NCBI GenBank assembly: GCA_963734025.1
Contig: CAVTFR010000002.1
Coordinates: 310,001 to 374,000, forward strand
Length of the DNA: 64,000 nucleotides
Reading direction: 5' to 3'
From: JACVRW01 sp963734025
Lineage (GTDB): Bacteria; Actinomycetota; Thermoleophilia; Solirubrobacterales; Thermoleophilaceae
Part shown: positions 26,550 through 34,588 of the stretch, one piece after another
Numbering within the stretch: position 1 is the stretch's first letter
Layout: each line of letters opens with the position of its first letter
Position numbers and translations under genes: made by a program
Notes under the pieces: model-generated
What the model was told of the DNA's origin: nothing
Seen by the model: the letters and a program-made list of their open reading frames with translations, nothing else
Databases searched by the model: none

Positions 26550-28025
26550 TCAGGCCGCCTCGGACAGTGCCGGCTCGCCTGAGGCCGCCCCGGCGTCCGC
26601 GTGCTCTGCCTGCTCCGCGCCCGCGTTCTGCGAGCGCAGCACCACGAACGCCACCACGATCGCGACGAGCGTCAGCGCGGCGCCGATCAGGTAGGCGAGG
26701 TGGTAGCCCGAGTTGAGCGCGTTCGCGACCGGCTCGCCGTCCGCGACGAGGTTCTCGGTGCGCGAGCTCGAGAGCGTGGCCAGCACCGCGAGGCCGACCG
26801 CGCCGCCGACCTGCACGGTCGTGTTGATGAAACCCGACGCGAGGCCCGAGTCCTGCGGCGTGGCGCCCGACATCGCGAGCGTCATCAGCGCGGGGAAGCA
26901 GAGCCCGGCGCCGCCGCCGAGCAGCAGCATCGCGGGGAAGAGGTCCACGAAGTAGCTGCCGTCGACCGGCGTCCGCGCGAACAGCAGCAGCCCCGCCACG
27001 ATCAGCGCGAGGCCGGCGAGCAGCGCCGAACGCGGGCCGATGCCCATCATCAACTTCTCCGCGAGGCCGAGCGACAGGCCGCCCATCACGACGGCCGAGG
27101 GCAGGAACGCCAGGCCGACCTCGAGCGCGTTGTAGCCGAGGATGCCCTGCATGTAGAGCGCCCCCAGGAAGAACATCCCGAAGAAGCCGACCACGAGCAG
27201 CCCCATCACAAGGTTGGCGCCGGTCACGTTGCGCGAGCGGAACAGGCGCAGCGGCATCAACGGGTTCGCGATGCGCCCCTGACGCGCCACGAAGGCCGCC
27301 AGCAGCGCGAGCGCGACCGCGCCGAGCCCGAGCGTCTGGGTCGAGCCCCAGCCCTGCTCACTCGTCTCGAGCAGCGTGTAGACGCCCAGCATCAGGCCGC
27401 CCGTGAGGAGCGCGGCACCGGGGATGTCGGCGCCCTTGTCGAGGCCGATGCCGTCGCGGTTCTCGACGAGCCGCAGCGCGAGCAGGCCGACGACGACGCC
27501 GACCGGCAGGTTCACGAAGAAGATCCAGTGCCAGTTGATGGCCTCAGTGAGCACGCCGCCCAGCAGAAGCCCGATCGAGGCGCCGGCCGAGGCGACGAAG
27601 CTGTAGATGCCGATCGCCTTGGCCTGATCCCGAGGCTCCGGGAACATCGTCACGATCATCCCGAGGATCACCGCCGACGCGACCGCGCCGCCGGCGCCCT
27701 GCACGAAGCGCGCCGCGATCAGCATGCCCTGGGTCTGAGCGACCGCGCACAACAGCGAGGCCGAGGTGAAGACGACAAGGCCGGTGAGGAACACTCTTCG
27801 CTGGCCGATCAGGTCCCCGATCCGCCCTGCGAGCAGCAGCAGGCCGCCGAAGGCGATCAGATAAGCGTTCACGACCCACGCCAGGTTGCTCTGCGAGAAG
27901 CCCAGGTCGTCCTGGATCGACGGCAGCGCCACGTTCACGATGGTCGCGTCGAGGACGATCATCAGCATGCCGCCGCAAAGCACGTACAGAGCCAGCCAGC
28001 GGTTGTTGGTCGTATCAGCAGTCAC
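26550..28025 (-). CDS. MFS drug exporter, DHA2 (EmrB/QacA) family
   Basis: A 491-residue, 14-helix major facilitator. The DHA2 features are VLDATIVNVALPSIQDDLG in helix 1 (Asp conserved), GRIGDLIGQRRVF (motif A) and GGVLTEAINWHWIFFVNLPVG (motif C region). It should exchange protons for hydrophobic drugs or metabolites across the cell membrane. The GTG start at 28025 is preceded by a strong RBS (GGAGACGGAGG). A perfect 7-bp inverted repeat lies 70 bp upstream and may bind a repressor. It lies downstream of drrAB on the same strand. Confidence 0.92.
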   Translation of the reverse strand: MTADTTNNRWLALYVLCGGMLMIVLDATIVNVALPSIQDDLGFSQSNLAWVVNAYLIAFGGLLLLAGRIGDLIGQRRVFLTGLVVFTSASLLCAVAQTQGMLIAARFVQGAGGAVASAVILGMIVTMFPEPRDQAKAIGIYSFVASAGASIGLLLGGVLTEAINWHWIFFVNLPVGVVVGLLALRLVENRDGIGLDKGADIPGAALLTGGLMLGVYTLLETSEQGWGSTQTLGLGAVALALLAAFVARQGRIANPLMPLRLFRSRNVTGANLVMGLLVVGFFGMFFLGALYMQGILGYNALEVGLAFLPSAVVMGGLSLGLAEKLMMGIGPRSALLAGLALIVAGLLLFARTPVDGSYFVDLFPAMLLLGGGAGLCFPALMTLAMSGATPQDSGLASGFINTTVQVGGAVGLAVLATLSSSRTENLVADGEPVANALNSGYHLAYLIGAALTLVAIVVAFVVLRSQNAGAEQAEHADAGAASGEPALSEAA

Positions 28026-28094
28026 GGTCCCTCCGTCTCCTGAAAATCGGGTCACGCCACGTATGACCACGGTTCCCAATCGAAGTCATCGCTC

Positions 28095-28112
28095 GTGTGA
28101 GGGTTCTCACAC
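28095..28112. promoter_or_regulatory. Inverted repeat upstream of MFS exporter gene
   Basis: GTGTGAG, loop GGTT, CTCACAC is a perfect 7-bp inverted repeat. It sits between the end of the DrrB-like gene (28134) and the MFS start (28025). It could be a TetR/GntR-type operator for the exporter or, less likely without a T-run, a terminator. Confidence 0.45.
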
Positions 28113-28133
28113 TTCGGGTGTGTCCGCGATTCG

Positions 28134-28985
28134 TCAGACGCTGCGCGTGCGATACAGGTGCGTCGTGAGCGGCGCGAAGATCGCCGTCAGCACGAGGGCG
28201 GTCCCGAGGGAGATGCCGATGTCGCCGGCGTCGACGTCGCCCGCCATCAGCCCGCGCGAGGCGTCGGCGAGGATCGAGATCGGGTTGACGTTCACGAACC
28301 ACTCGAGCGCCGCCGGCAGCGTCTCCGGCTCGACGAAGACATTGCTGAGGAAGGTCAGCGGGAAGATCCCCATGAAGCCCGCGTTCATCACCGCGTTCGG
28401 CGAGCGCATCAGCAGGCCGATCGTCTGGAAGACCCACGACAGCGCGAACGCGAACACGATCACGAGCAGCAGCGCGAGCACCACGCCGCCCATCCCCCCG
28501 TCGGGCCGGTAGCCGAGGATCATGCCAACCGCGACGATCACGATCCCGGCGACCAGGTAGCGGACGCTGTCGCCGAGCAGGGCACCTACGAGCGGCGCCG
28601 GCTTCCAGATCGGCAGCGTCCGGAAGCGGTCGACGACGCCCTTGGTGAGATCGGTGTTGAGGGCCACGCCGGAGTAGACGGTCGTGAACAGCACCGACAT
28701 CACGAGGATCCCGGGCAGGATGTAGTCGAGGTATTCGCCCGTCGAGCCGGCGATCGCGCCGCCGAAGATGTACGTGAACAGCAGGACGAACATCACAGGC
28801 GTAATCGTCACGTCGAGCAGCTGCTCGGGCACGTGCTTGACCTTGAGCATGCCGCGCCAGCCGAACGTGAGCGCAGCCGAGGCGGCACTCGCCTTCTTCG
28901 GGCGCTCGGTTGCGGCGATGGCCTTCTGAACCGCCGCGGCGTCGGCGACGGCCGAGGCCTGGCCACTGGTGGCTGGGGTGCTCAT
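28134..28985 (-). CDS. ABC-2 type transporter permease, DrrB-like
   Basis: A 283-residue permease with a 45-residue cytosolic lead and six hydrophobic segments from about residue 60. Conserved ABC-2 features include DYILPGILVMSVLFTTVYSG and DRFRTLPI after helix 2. It overlaps the ATPase gene by 4 bp (ATGA), so the two form a DrrAB-type exporter for a drug, lipid or polyketide. No regulator is directly linked apart from a MarR gene about 400 bp from the ATPase start. Confidence 0.9.
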   Translation of the reverse strand: MSTPATSGQASAVADAAAVQKAIAATERPKKASAASAALTFGWRGMLKVKHVPEQLLDVTITPVMFVLLFTYIFGGAIAGSTGEYLDYILPGILVMSVLFTTVYSGVALNTDLTKGVVDRFRTLPIWKPAPLVGALLGDSVRYLVAGIVIVAVGMILGYRPDGGMGGVVLALLLVIVFAFALSWVFQTIGLLMRSPNAVMNAGFMGIFPLTFLSNVFVEPETLPAALEWFVNVNPISILADASRGLMAGDVDAGDIGISLGTALVLTAIFAPLTTHLYRTRSV

Positions 28986-29971
28986 GCTGCGCGTTCCTCC
29001 TGCATGTCAGCTTCCTCGGCGGACTCCTCGGCCGTGTGGCCGGTGAGCGCGAGGAAGACCTCGTCGAGGCTCGGCTGGCCGAGCGAGAAGTCGGCGATCC
29101 GCACACCCTCGCGCGTCAGCTGTGCGACCGCCTCGGCGGCTCGGTCGGCGTCAGCGCACGGTGCCGTCAGCGCGGCGGGGTCGGGCTCGAGATGGACCTC
29201 CCCGAGCTCCGCAGCGACCAGTCGCTCCGCCTCGGGGCGCTGCTCGGGGTCGAGCAACCGGACGTGCAGCCGCCCCGAGCCGACCGACGCCTTCAGCTGG
29301 CTGGGCGTCCCCTCGGCGATCACCTTGCCGTGGTCGATCACGGCGATCCCCTCGGCGAGCTGGTCGGCCTCGTCGAGGTACTGGGTGCAGAGCAGGATCG
29401 TGGTGCCGGCGTCTGAGAGCGCGCGGATGATGTCCCAGACCTGGTTGCGCGAGCGCGGGTCGAGCCCCGTCGTCGGCTCGTCGAGGAACATGACCTCCGG
29501 CGTCACCACGATGCTCGCGGCGATGTCGAGCCGGCGGCGCATGCCGCCCGAGTAGTTCTTCACCAGCCGCGCCGACGCCTCGGCGAGCCCGAAGGCATCG
29601 AGCAGCTCTATCGCGCGCGCCTTAGCGGCGTCGCGCTTCAGGCCGAGCAGGCGCCCGAGCAGAATCAGGTTCTCGCGCCCGGTGAGGTCCTCGTCGACCG
29701 ACGCCAGCTGGCCGGTCAGGCTGATCAGGCCGCGGACGGTGCCGGCCTCCTTGACGATGTCGTGCCCGAGCACGCGGCCCGAGCCCGCATCTGGGGTGAG
29801 CAGGGTGGCGAGCATGCGGATCGTGGTCGTCTTGCCGGCGCCGTTGGGGCCGAGTACGCCGTACACCGAGCCGGTGCGCACGGTCAGATCCACGCCGTCG
29901 ACAGCGCGGGTCTCGCCAAACGACTTCACGAGACCGTTGGCCTCGATCGCCAGTGGGGGCTGCGTTGACAT
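28982..29971 (-). CDS. ABC transporter ATPase, DrrA-like
   Basis: A 329-residue ATPase. Walker A GPNGAGKTTT (41-50), the Q-loop region LTGQLASVDEDLTGRENL, the signature YSGGMRRRLDIA, Walker B VMFLDEPTTGLDP and a switch-region Gln/His motif are all present. The DrrA-type C-terminal extension (about 230-329) contains QPSLDEVFLALTG. I start at ATG 29971 behind CAGGAGTCTG; a longer reading adds unrelated residues. It is co-transcribed with the DrrB-like permease. Confidence 0.93.
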   Translation of the reverse strand: MSTQPPLAIEANGLVKSFGETRAVDGVDLTVRTGSVYGVLGPNGAGKTTTIRMLATLLTPDAGSGRVLGHDIVKEAGTVRGLISLTGQLASVDEDLTGRENLILLGRLLGLKRDAAKARAIELLDAFGLAEASARLVKNYSGGMRRRLDIAASIVVTPEVMFLDEPTTGLDPRSRNQVWDIIRALSDAGTTILLCTQYLDEADQLAEGIAVIDHGKVIAEGTPSQLKASVGSGRLHVRLLDPEQRPEAERLVAAELGEVHLEPDPAALTAPCADADRAAEAVAQLTREGVRIADFSLGQPSLDEVFLALTGHTAEESAEEADMQEERAA

Positions 29972-30066
29972 CAGACTCCTGGGGTTTCCTGGTTTCGCCT
30001 GCTGTTGAGACTGAGGGATGCGACGAAACTCATCGGGGGGCGTATCCACACACGGTACGCAGATCA

Positions 30067-30351
30067 TCAGCAGAGCACCTCGACGGTGAATCCGCCGGGC
30101 GCCTCGAAGTAGAAGGTCCACGCGCCGTGCTGGCGGCCCGGCGGCTCGATGTCGTAGCCGTCCTCCTTGATCCGGCGGTTTATCTCGTCGACGTCGGCCT
30201 CGGTCGCCTGGATGAAGCCGACGTGGAAGGTCTTGGGGTAGCTCACCTGCTTCGAGCGCCCCACGCCGATCAGCGTCAGCCCGAGATCGTCGTCGTCGAA
30301 GAGGACGTCGAAGTTCTTCCGGCCCTCGCCATAGAGCGTCCGAGCCGACAT
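30067..30351 (-). pseudogene. VOC/glyoxalase-family protein lacking its N-terminus
   Basis: A 94-residue reading starting MSARTLYGEGRKNFDVLFDD and ending FYFEAPGGFTVEVLC. The C-terminal half of a VOC domain is clear (KTFHVGFIQATEADVDEINR, GYDIEPP, a terminal Glu metal ligand). The first strand and helix, about 25 residues ending in the usual FYRD-like motif, are missing. The reading begins exactly where the divergent MarR gene starts, so its 5' end appears to have been lost by recombination or deletion. Leaderless translation of the short form cannot be excluded. Confidence 0.6.
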
Positions 30352-30792
30352 GTGCCCACCCCGGCCGAGGCCGCCTTCACCCGGCTCGTCCTGCTCGTCT
30401 TCCAGCTGAACGGGCTGCTGCTCGCCGAGGGCGACCGGCTGTCGGCCCCGGCGGGCCAGACGAGCGCGCGCTGGCAGGTGATGGGCGTGATCGACCACGG
30501 GGCCCTGACGGTGTCTCAGGTCGCCCGCGCGATGGGCCTGCGGCGCCAGAGCGTGCAGCGGACCGCTGACCTGCTCGTGGCGGACGGCGTCGCCGAGTAC
30601 CTCGACAACCCGGCCGACCGGCGGGCGAAGCTGCTCGCGCTCACGCCGGAGGGGCGCCGGGCCCTGCGGAAGATCGAACGCGCGCAGTTCGAGTGGGCGC
30701 GCAACCACGGAGGGGCGATCGGCCGTGAGTCTCTCGAGAGCGCCGCAGACGCGCTCGAGGAGACCATCGCCCAGCTACGGAGGAGCCGCTGA
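30352..30792 (+). CDS. MarR-family transcriptional regulator
   Basis: A 146-residue MarR regulator with the winged helix GALTVSQVARAMGLRRQSVQ (about 47-66) and wing DNPADRRAKLLALTPEGRRA (about 83-102), flanked by dimerization helices. The GTG start directly abuts the truncated VOC gene start on the other strand. The stop overlaps the start of a VOC remnant (TGATG arrangement), which suggests the regulator and a VOC enzyme once formed an operon. Targets are unknown; DrrAB is near. Confidence 0.85.
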   Translation: MPTPAEAAFTRLVLLVFQLNGLLLAEGDRLSAPAGQTSARWQVMGVIDHGALTVSQVARAMGLRRQSVQRTADLLVADGVAEYLDNPADRRAKLLALTPEGRRALRKIERAQFEWARNHGGAIGRESLESAADALEETIAQLRRSR

Positions 30793-30878
30793 TGGCGGGC
30801 TTCGTGCCCTACGTCAGCTACCGCGACGCAGCCGCCGCGCTCCGCGGAGCAGCGCCAAGGCCCCGGCGGCCTGACTGA
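30792..30878 (+). pseudogene. Remnant of a VOC (PhnB-like) gene start
   Basis: A 28-residue reading starts at an ATG overlapping the MarR stop. Its first residues, MAGFVPYVSYRDAAAAL, are the classic first strand and helix of PhnB/VOC-family proteins. The similarity ends after residue 17 and the frame closes shortly after. It looks like the 5' end of a deleted gene that was translationally coupled to the MarR regulator. Confidence 0.5.
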
Positions 30879-30921
30879 AGGCCGCGAAGTCCGTTGCCGG
30901 CGGCGCCGCCGCCGGATTGAC

Positions 30922-30950
30922 AACCGCCTGGGCGCCGCGCGCCGTAGACG
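30922..30950 (+). promoter_or_regulatory. ECF-type promoter for secreted HtaA-domain gene
   Basis: AACC (30922-30925), exactly 17 bp, then CGTAGACG (30943-30950). The same elements and spacing precede the ECF sigma gene and the second HtaA gene. The GTG start follows 31 bp later behind a GGGAGG RBS. Confidence 0.65.
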
Positions 30951-30981
30951 GTGGGACCGCACACCCGATGGGAGGTTCACC

Positions 30982-31557
30982 GTGCATCGCAGACTCATCG
31001 CCCTACTCGCCGTCGTGGCCGCGCTGCTGATGGTCGCACCGGCCGCGTCCGCCGGGCAGGCCAAGGCAAAGGCCTCTTGGGGCTGGTACTACGGCGCCAC
31101 GACGCTCGAGGTCGACCCGGTCACGTTCGGCGCGCTCACCAGCCTCGGGGTCGCCCCGGGCGCTGTTGCGCCCGGCAAGCTCGAGGGAGCGAGCTACTCG
31201 TTCCCGATCACGAACCCGCTTCGCAGCGCGCTCCGCACCGGAGTGGTCCGCCACAAGGGCGGCATCTCGCTCACGGCCGGCTCGACGTCCGTCAAGCTGA
31301 CGGACTTCGACATCCGGCTGCTCGAGAGCAAGCTGTACGGGAAGGTCAACGGCGCCGGCCCGGTGGCGCTGCTCGACCTCGACTACTCGGGGCTCGGGAT
31401 CACGTTCCGCGCCGGACGCGTCAACATCGGTCCGGTCGGAACGACGCTGACGCAGGGCGCGGCTGACGCGCTGAACCAGGCGTTCGGAGTGTCGGCGCTG
31501 TCGGATGACACCGTTGTCGGAGGCGCGACGATCCGCTACCGCTTGTTCCCGTTGTGA
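30982..31557 (+). CDS. Secreted single HtaA-domain protein
   Basis: A 191-residue exported protein. A signal peptide (MHRR, hydrophobic 5-20, APAASA cleavage near 24) precedes one HtaA-like beta domain (about 35-190: ALTSLGVAPGAVAPGKLEG, YSFPITNPL, VRHKGGISLTAGSTSVKL, GAADALNQAFG). HtaA domains bind haemin in corynebacteria; no anchor helix is present here, so the protein is probably released or held non-covalently. The GTG start has a good RBS (GGGAGG). It overlaps the NmrA-like gene (GTGA) and is preceded by an ECF-type promoter shared with the nearby sigma factor gene. Haem binding is inferred from family only. Confidence 0.8.
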   Translation: MHRRLIALLAVVAALLMVAPAASAGQAKAKASWGWYYGATTLEVDPVTFGALTSLGVAPGAVAPGKLEGASYSFPITNPLRSALRTGVVRHKGGISLTAGSTSVKLTDFDIRLLESKLYGKVNGAGPVALLDLDYSGLGITFRAGRVNIGPVGTTLTQGAADALNQAFGVSALSDDTVVGGATIRYRLFPL

Positions 31558-32483
31558 GCGAGACGCACGCACTCGTCACCGGAGCCACCGGCTTCATCGG
31601 GGGTCGGCTCACCCGCCGGCTCCTGTCGGACGGTGCGCGCGTCCGCTGTCTCGTGAGGGACCGGCGCCGGGCCAAGGACCTGTCTGAGCTCGGCGCCGAG
31701 CTCCATGAGGGCGACGTGCTCGACCCGTCCTCGCTCGACGGGGCGGGCCGGGACGTCGAGGTCGCCTACTACCTGATCCACTCGATGGGCCGCGGCGGCG
31801 ATGCCGACTTCTCGCAGCGGGAGCGGGTCGCCGCTCGCGCCTTCGCCGACATGGCGCAGAACGAGGGGATCAAGCGCATCGTCTACCTCGGCGGGCTCGG
31901 CGACACCGTCGCCTCGAAGCACCTGCGCGCCCGTCACGAGACGGCCACCATCCTGGCTCAGCATGGGCCTCCGCTCACCTACTTCCGCGCCGCGATGGTC
32001 GTCGGCAGCGGCAGCGAGTCGTACCGCACGTTGCGCTACCTCGTGGAGCGGCTTCCGGTGATGATCGCCCCCGCGTGGCTGTCGACCGAAACGCAGCCGA
32101 TCGGGCTCGAGGACGTGCTCGCCTACCTGGCGCTGGCGCCGCAGGTGGAGGAGTCCAAGGGCCGCGAGGTCCAGATCGGCGGGCCGAAGGTCATGACCTA
32201 CGCCGACATGCTCGATTCGATGGCGGATGCCCTCGGGAAACGGCGGCGTCCCCGTCTGAACGTGCCCTTCCTGACCCCCTGGCTGTCATCGCTCTGGATC
32301 GGGCTCGTCACACCGGTCGACACGGGCGTCGCGCGGCCGCTGATCGAAGGGCTGCGGACCCCGACCGTCGTCGGCGATCCGACCCCCGCGGCGCTCTTCC
32401 CGGTCACGCCCCAGCCGTTCGAGGAGTCGTTGCGCGAGGCTCTGGCGGACGAGCGGAAACCACCCCCGCAGGTGCCGGCTTAG
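31554..32483 (+). CDS. NAD(P)-binding NmrA/SDR-like epimerase-family protein
   Basis: A 309-residue atypical short-chain dehydrogenase. The Rossmann motif VTGATGFIGGRL is at residues 8-19. YLIHSMG and YLGGLG motifs follow, as in the SDR a5/DUF2867-type group. The Tyr-Lys catalytic pair of classical SDRs is not evident, so it may sense or modify rather than catalyse classical reductions. It overlaps the upstream HtaA gene (GTGA), so it belongs to the same transcript and presumably to the same ECF regulon. Its stop overlaps the convergent membrane-protein gene by 4 bp. Confidence 0.82.
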   Translation: MSETHALVTGATGFIGGRLTRRLLSDGARVRCLVRDRRRAKDLSELGAELHEGDVLDPSSLDGAGRDVEVAYYLIHSMGRGGDADFSQRERVAARAFADMAQNEGIKRIVYLGGLGDTVASKHLRARHETATILAQHGPPLTYFRAAMVVGSGSESYRTLRYLVERLPVMIAPAWLSTETQPIGLEDVLAYLALAPQVEESKGREVQIGGPKVMTYADMLDSMADALGKRRRPRLNVPFLTPWLSSLWIGLVTPVDTGVARPLIEGLRTPTVVGDPTPAALFPVTPQPFEESLREALADERKPPPQVPA

Positions 32484-32863
32484 TCCCCAGCCCGCTCCAG
32501 CGCCGCCGCGATGGCGGCCGTCAGGAGCGCCGAGACGCCCGCCACCGCCGCCGTCGCCCGCGCGGAGTTGTCCGGCAGCCCCTGGCGCTCGGCCACCGTC
32601 GCGGCGATGTCCGTGAGGTCGCCGCCGAAGCTGGCGGCGAGCCACGGCAGCGCTGTGTCGCCTGCGAGCACCGCGCTCAGCGCTCCCGAGTGCAGGAGCA
32701 CCTCACGCGCTCCGAGAGTGCGGAGGGCGACACGGCCGCCCGCGCGCTCCGCAGTGTCTCCGAGCCACTTGCGCGTCAGACGCTCGGGGGCGGCGATCAG
32801 CGCTGCGCCGTACGCGATGCGCAGCGACACGACCACGACTGCGGAGGCGCGGGCAGCGTGCAT
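32480..32863 (-). CDS. Small membrane protein, function unknown
   Basis: A 127-residue protein with hydrophobic segments at about 7-25, 55-75 and 100-122 and conserved-looking polar stretches (RLTRKWLGD, RTLGAREVLLHSGAL). It resembles the small DUF4267-like membrane proteins, without a firm assignment. Its start overlaps the stop of the double-HtaA gene (ATGA), so it should be co-transcribed with it from the ECF-type promoter. Confidence 0.7.
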   Translation of the reverse strand: MHAARASAVVVVSLRIAYGAALIAAPERLTRKWLGDTAERAGGRVALRTLGAREVLLHSGALSAVLAGDTALPWLAASFGGDLTDIAATVAERQGLPDNSARATAAVAGVSALLTAAIAAALERAGD

Positions 32864-33897
32864 CAGCGGGCCCGAGCCGCGACGGTCGCCGTGCCCAGTA
32901 GCAGCCCCTCTGTGAAGGCGCTCGTGGAGAACGCCCCGTTGAGGGCCTGTGCGGCACCCGCCGTCAATGTCGCCCGGACACCGCCGAGTGTGATCCGGCG
33001 ACCCCTGACCTGCGCGTCGAGCTGCGAAAGGTCGAGGTTCAGGATCGACACTCGCCGGCCTCCCACCAGTGCGGTCAGGTCGGGATCGGAGTCAACGTTG
33101 ATGGTGAACGAGGTCAGCTCCACGGCGGTCGAACCCTTCGACAGGCGGATGCCGCCCGAGTGGCGCACGCCACCGGCGAACGACTTCGCGTTCAGCTTGC
33201 CACCTGTGATCGGGAAGCTGAGCCCGCCGCTCGCCGCGCTCGCCGGATCCACCGGCGCCGCCTCGACTCCGAGCGACGCGAGTGCCGACGCTGCGCCCGA
33301 GTCGAGCGCGAGTGTCGTCGCACCGCCGGCCAGCTCCACCTGCGCCGGGTTGGCCCGGACCGTCACCTTGCCGATCGGCAGCCCGTTGCTGAACAGGTGG
33401 GTGTCGAACGCCGCATTGAGCGCCTTGGCCGCCTGCCCGCTGAGTAGGGCTTGGACCCCCCGCACCGTCGTGCCGAGACCGTTGCGCACGACCTTGGCAT
33501 TGCGCAGCGACAGGGTCAGCGCCGTCAGGCGGTCGTCGCCCACCTGCGCGGTGAGGATGGCCCGCTTGACCCCCACGTGCACGCGGAAGTTCCGCAGCGC
33601 GACGCGGGTGCCGCCCGCACGCAGCGCAAGGCCACCGCTGTGGTCGATCCTGCCCGCGGCGCTCGTCGGGTCGATCGACCCGCCCGTGATCGGGAAGGCC
33701 ACTCCATCGCCGCGTACGCGCGCGGGATTGAGCGGTCTGAGAGCCACTCCGTTCGCCTGCAGCGCCGTGGCCGTGCCCGACGCGAGCTTCAGGGTGGTCG
33801 ATCCACCCGCCAGCTCCACCTTTGCGCTCGCGGCAGGTGCGGCCGCGAGCAGCGCGGCTACGATCGCGGCGAGGGCCGGCATGCTGATCCGTCTCAC
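32863..33897 (-). CDS. Secreted protein with two tandem HtaA domains
   Basis: A 344-residue exported protein. A signal peptide (about 1-25, ending PAASA) is followed by two similar HtaA-type repeats, about 26-180 and 190-340. Matching blocks are KVELAGGSTTLKL / QVELAGGATTLAL, VAFPITGGSID / LSFPITGGKLN, HSGGLALRAGGTRVAL / HSGGIRLSKGSTAVEL, and AKALNAAFDTHLF / AQALNGAFSTSAF. No transmembrane or LPXTG anchor is seen. The GTG start has a strong RBS (CGGAGG) and is placed 29 bp after the predicted transcription start. It is divergent from the ECF sigma gene and shares its promoter type. A haemin- or envelope-related role is inferred. Confidence 0.85.
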   Translation of the reverse strand: MRRISMPALAAIVAALLAAAPAASAKVELAGGSTTLKLASGTATALQANGVALRPLNPARVRGDGVAFPITGGSIDPTSAAGRIDHSGGLALRAGGTRVALRNFRVHVGVKRAILTAQVGDDRLTALTLSLRNAKVVRNGLGTTVRGVQALLSGQAAKALNAAFDTHLFSNGLPIGKVTVRANPAQVELAGGATTLALDSGAASALASLGVEAAPVDPASAASGGLSFPITGGKLNAKSFAGGVRHSGGIRLSKGSTAVELTSFTINVDSDPDLTALVGGRRVSILNLDLSQLDAQVRGRRITLGGVRATLTAGAAQALNGAFSTSAFTEGLLLGTATVAARAR

Positions 33898-33930
33898 TTC
33901 AAACCTCCGGGGTCGATTGCCCTTCCGTGG

Positions 33931-33959
33931 CGTATTCGGACCCCACCCGGGCGCCGGTT
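33931..33959 (-). promoter_or_regulatory. ECF-type promoter for double-HtaA gene
   Basis: On the minus strand AACC (33959-33956), exactly 17 bp, then CGAATACG (33938-33931). The spacing equals that of the promoters at 30922 and 33964. Its -35 element faces that of the sigma gene promoter only 4 bp away. Confidence 0.6.
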
Positions 33960-33963
33960 GGGC

Positions 33964-33990
33964 AACCGCGCGTCTCGCGCTGCTCGTAGT
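33964..33990 (+). promoter_or_regulatory. ECF-type promoter of the sigma factor gene (autoregulation)
   Basis: AACC (33964-33967), exactly 17 bp, then CGTAGT (33985-33990). The expected transcription start near 33997 makes ATG 34028 the natural translation start and excludes ATG 33998. Identity with the two HtaA promoters suggests the sigma factor transcribes its own gene. Confidence 0.65.
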
Positions 33991-34027
33991 CATCGCGATG
34001 GGGGCCGCGAGTCTGTCCATCCCCGTT

Positions 34028-34588
34028 ATGGGGCGAGGAGGGACGCGGGCGGGGCGCCGCTTCGCACGCGCCCTGCAGAGTCGCGACCGCAAGGCGATCG
34101 AGGAGATTCATGGCGAGTACGCGCCGACTGTGCTGGGTTATCTCATCAACGTGCTCGGCGACCGCGGGCGCGCCGAGGACGTCCACCAGCAGGTCTTCCT
34201 CGAGGTGTGGCAGCGCGCGCCCGACTATGACCCGGGGCGCGCCAGCCTCCTGACCTGGATCATGACCATCGCCCGCAGCCGGGCCGTCGACGAGCTGCGC
34301 CGGCGCGTCCCCGAGCCTCGCGACCCCGACGCCAGCACGACGCTCGCGCTCACCGCCGACGTCGACCCCGAGCGTACGCCGGAGGCCCTCGTCGAGCGCT
34401 GGCGCGTTGCACACATGCTGTCGCGACTGCGATCCGAGGAGGCCGAGCTGCTGCGGATGCGCTTCTACGAGGGGCTGAGCCAGCCGGAGATCGCGGAGCG
34501 CACCGACATTCCGCTCGGCACGGTCAAGATGCGGATGGTCTCGGCGCTCGAGCGCCTGCGTGAGCTGATCGACGCGGAGGAGGTGTGA
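34028..34588 (+). CDS. ECF-family RNA polymerase sigma factor
   Basis: A 186-residue sigma factor. Region 2 (about 20-90) contains YLINVLGDRGRAEDVHQQVF and LTWIMTIARSRAVDELRRR. Region 4 (about 125-180) contains EEAELLRMRFYEGLSQPEIA and IPLGTVKMRMVSALERLREL. It directs RNA polymerase to a dedicated promoter set. The stop overlaps the anti-sigma gene start (GTGTGAG). Two divergent or neighbouring HtaA genes carry the same promoter pattern as this gene, giving the candidate regulon. Confidence 0.93.
   Translation: MGRGGTRAGRRFARALQSRDRKAIEEIHGEYAPTVLGYLINVLGDRGRAEDVHQQVFLEVWQRAPDYDPGRASLLTWIMTIARSRAVDELRRRVPEPRDPDASTTLALTADVDPERTPEALVERWRVAHMLSRLRSEEAELLRMRFYEGLSQPEIAERTDIPLGTVKMRMVSALERLRELIDAEEV

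Noticed and set aside
32075..33950. Long plus-strand lead before the ECF sigma factor
   Set aside because: The frame covers the NmrA-like gene and both antisense genes; only the last 187 codons (from 34028) show sigma-factor sequence and a promoter.
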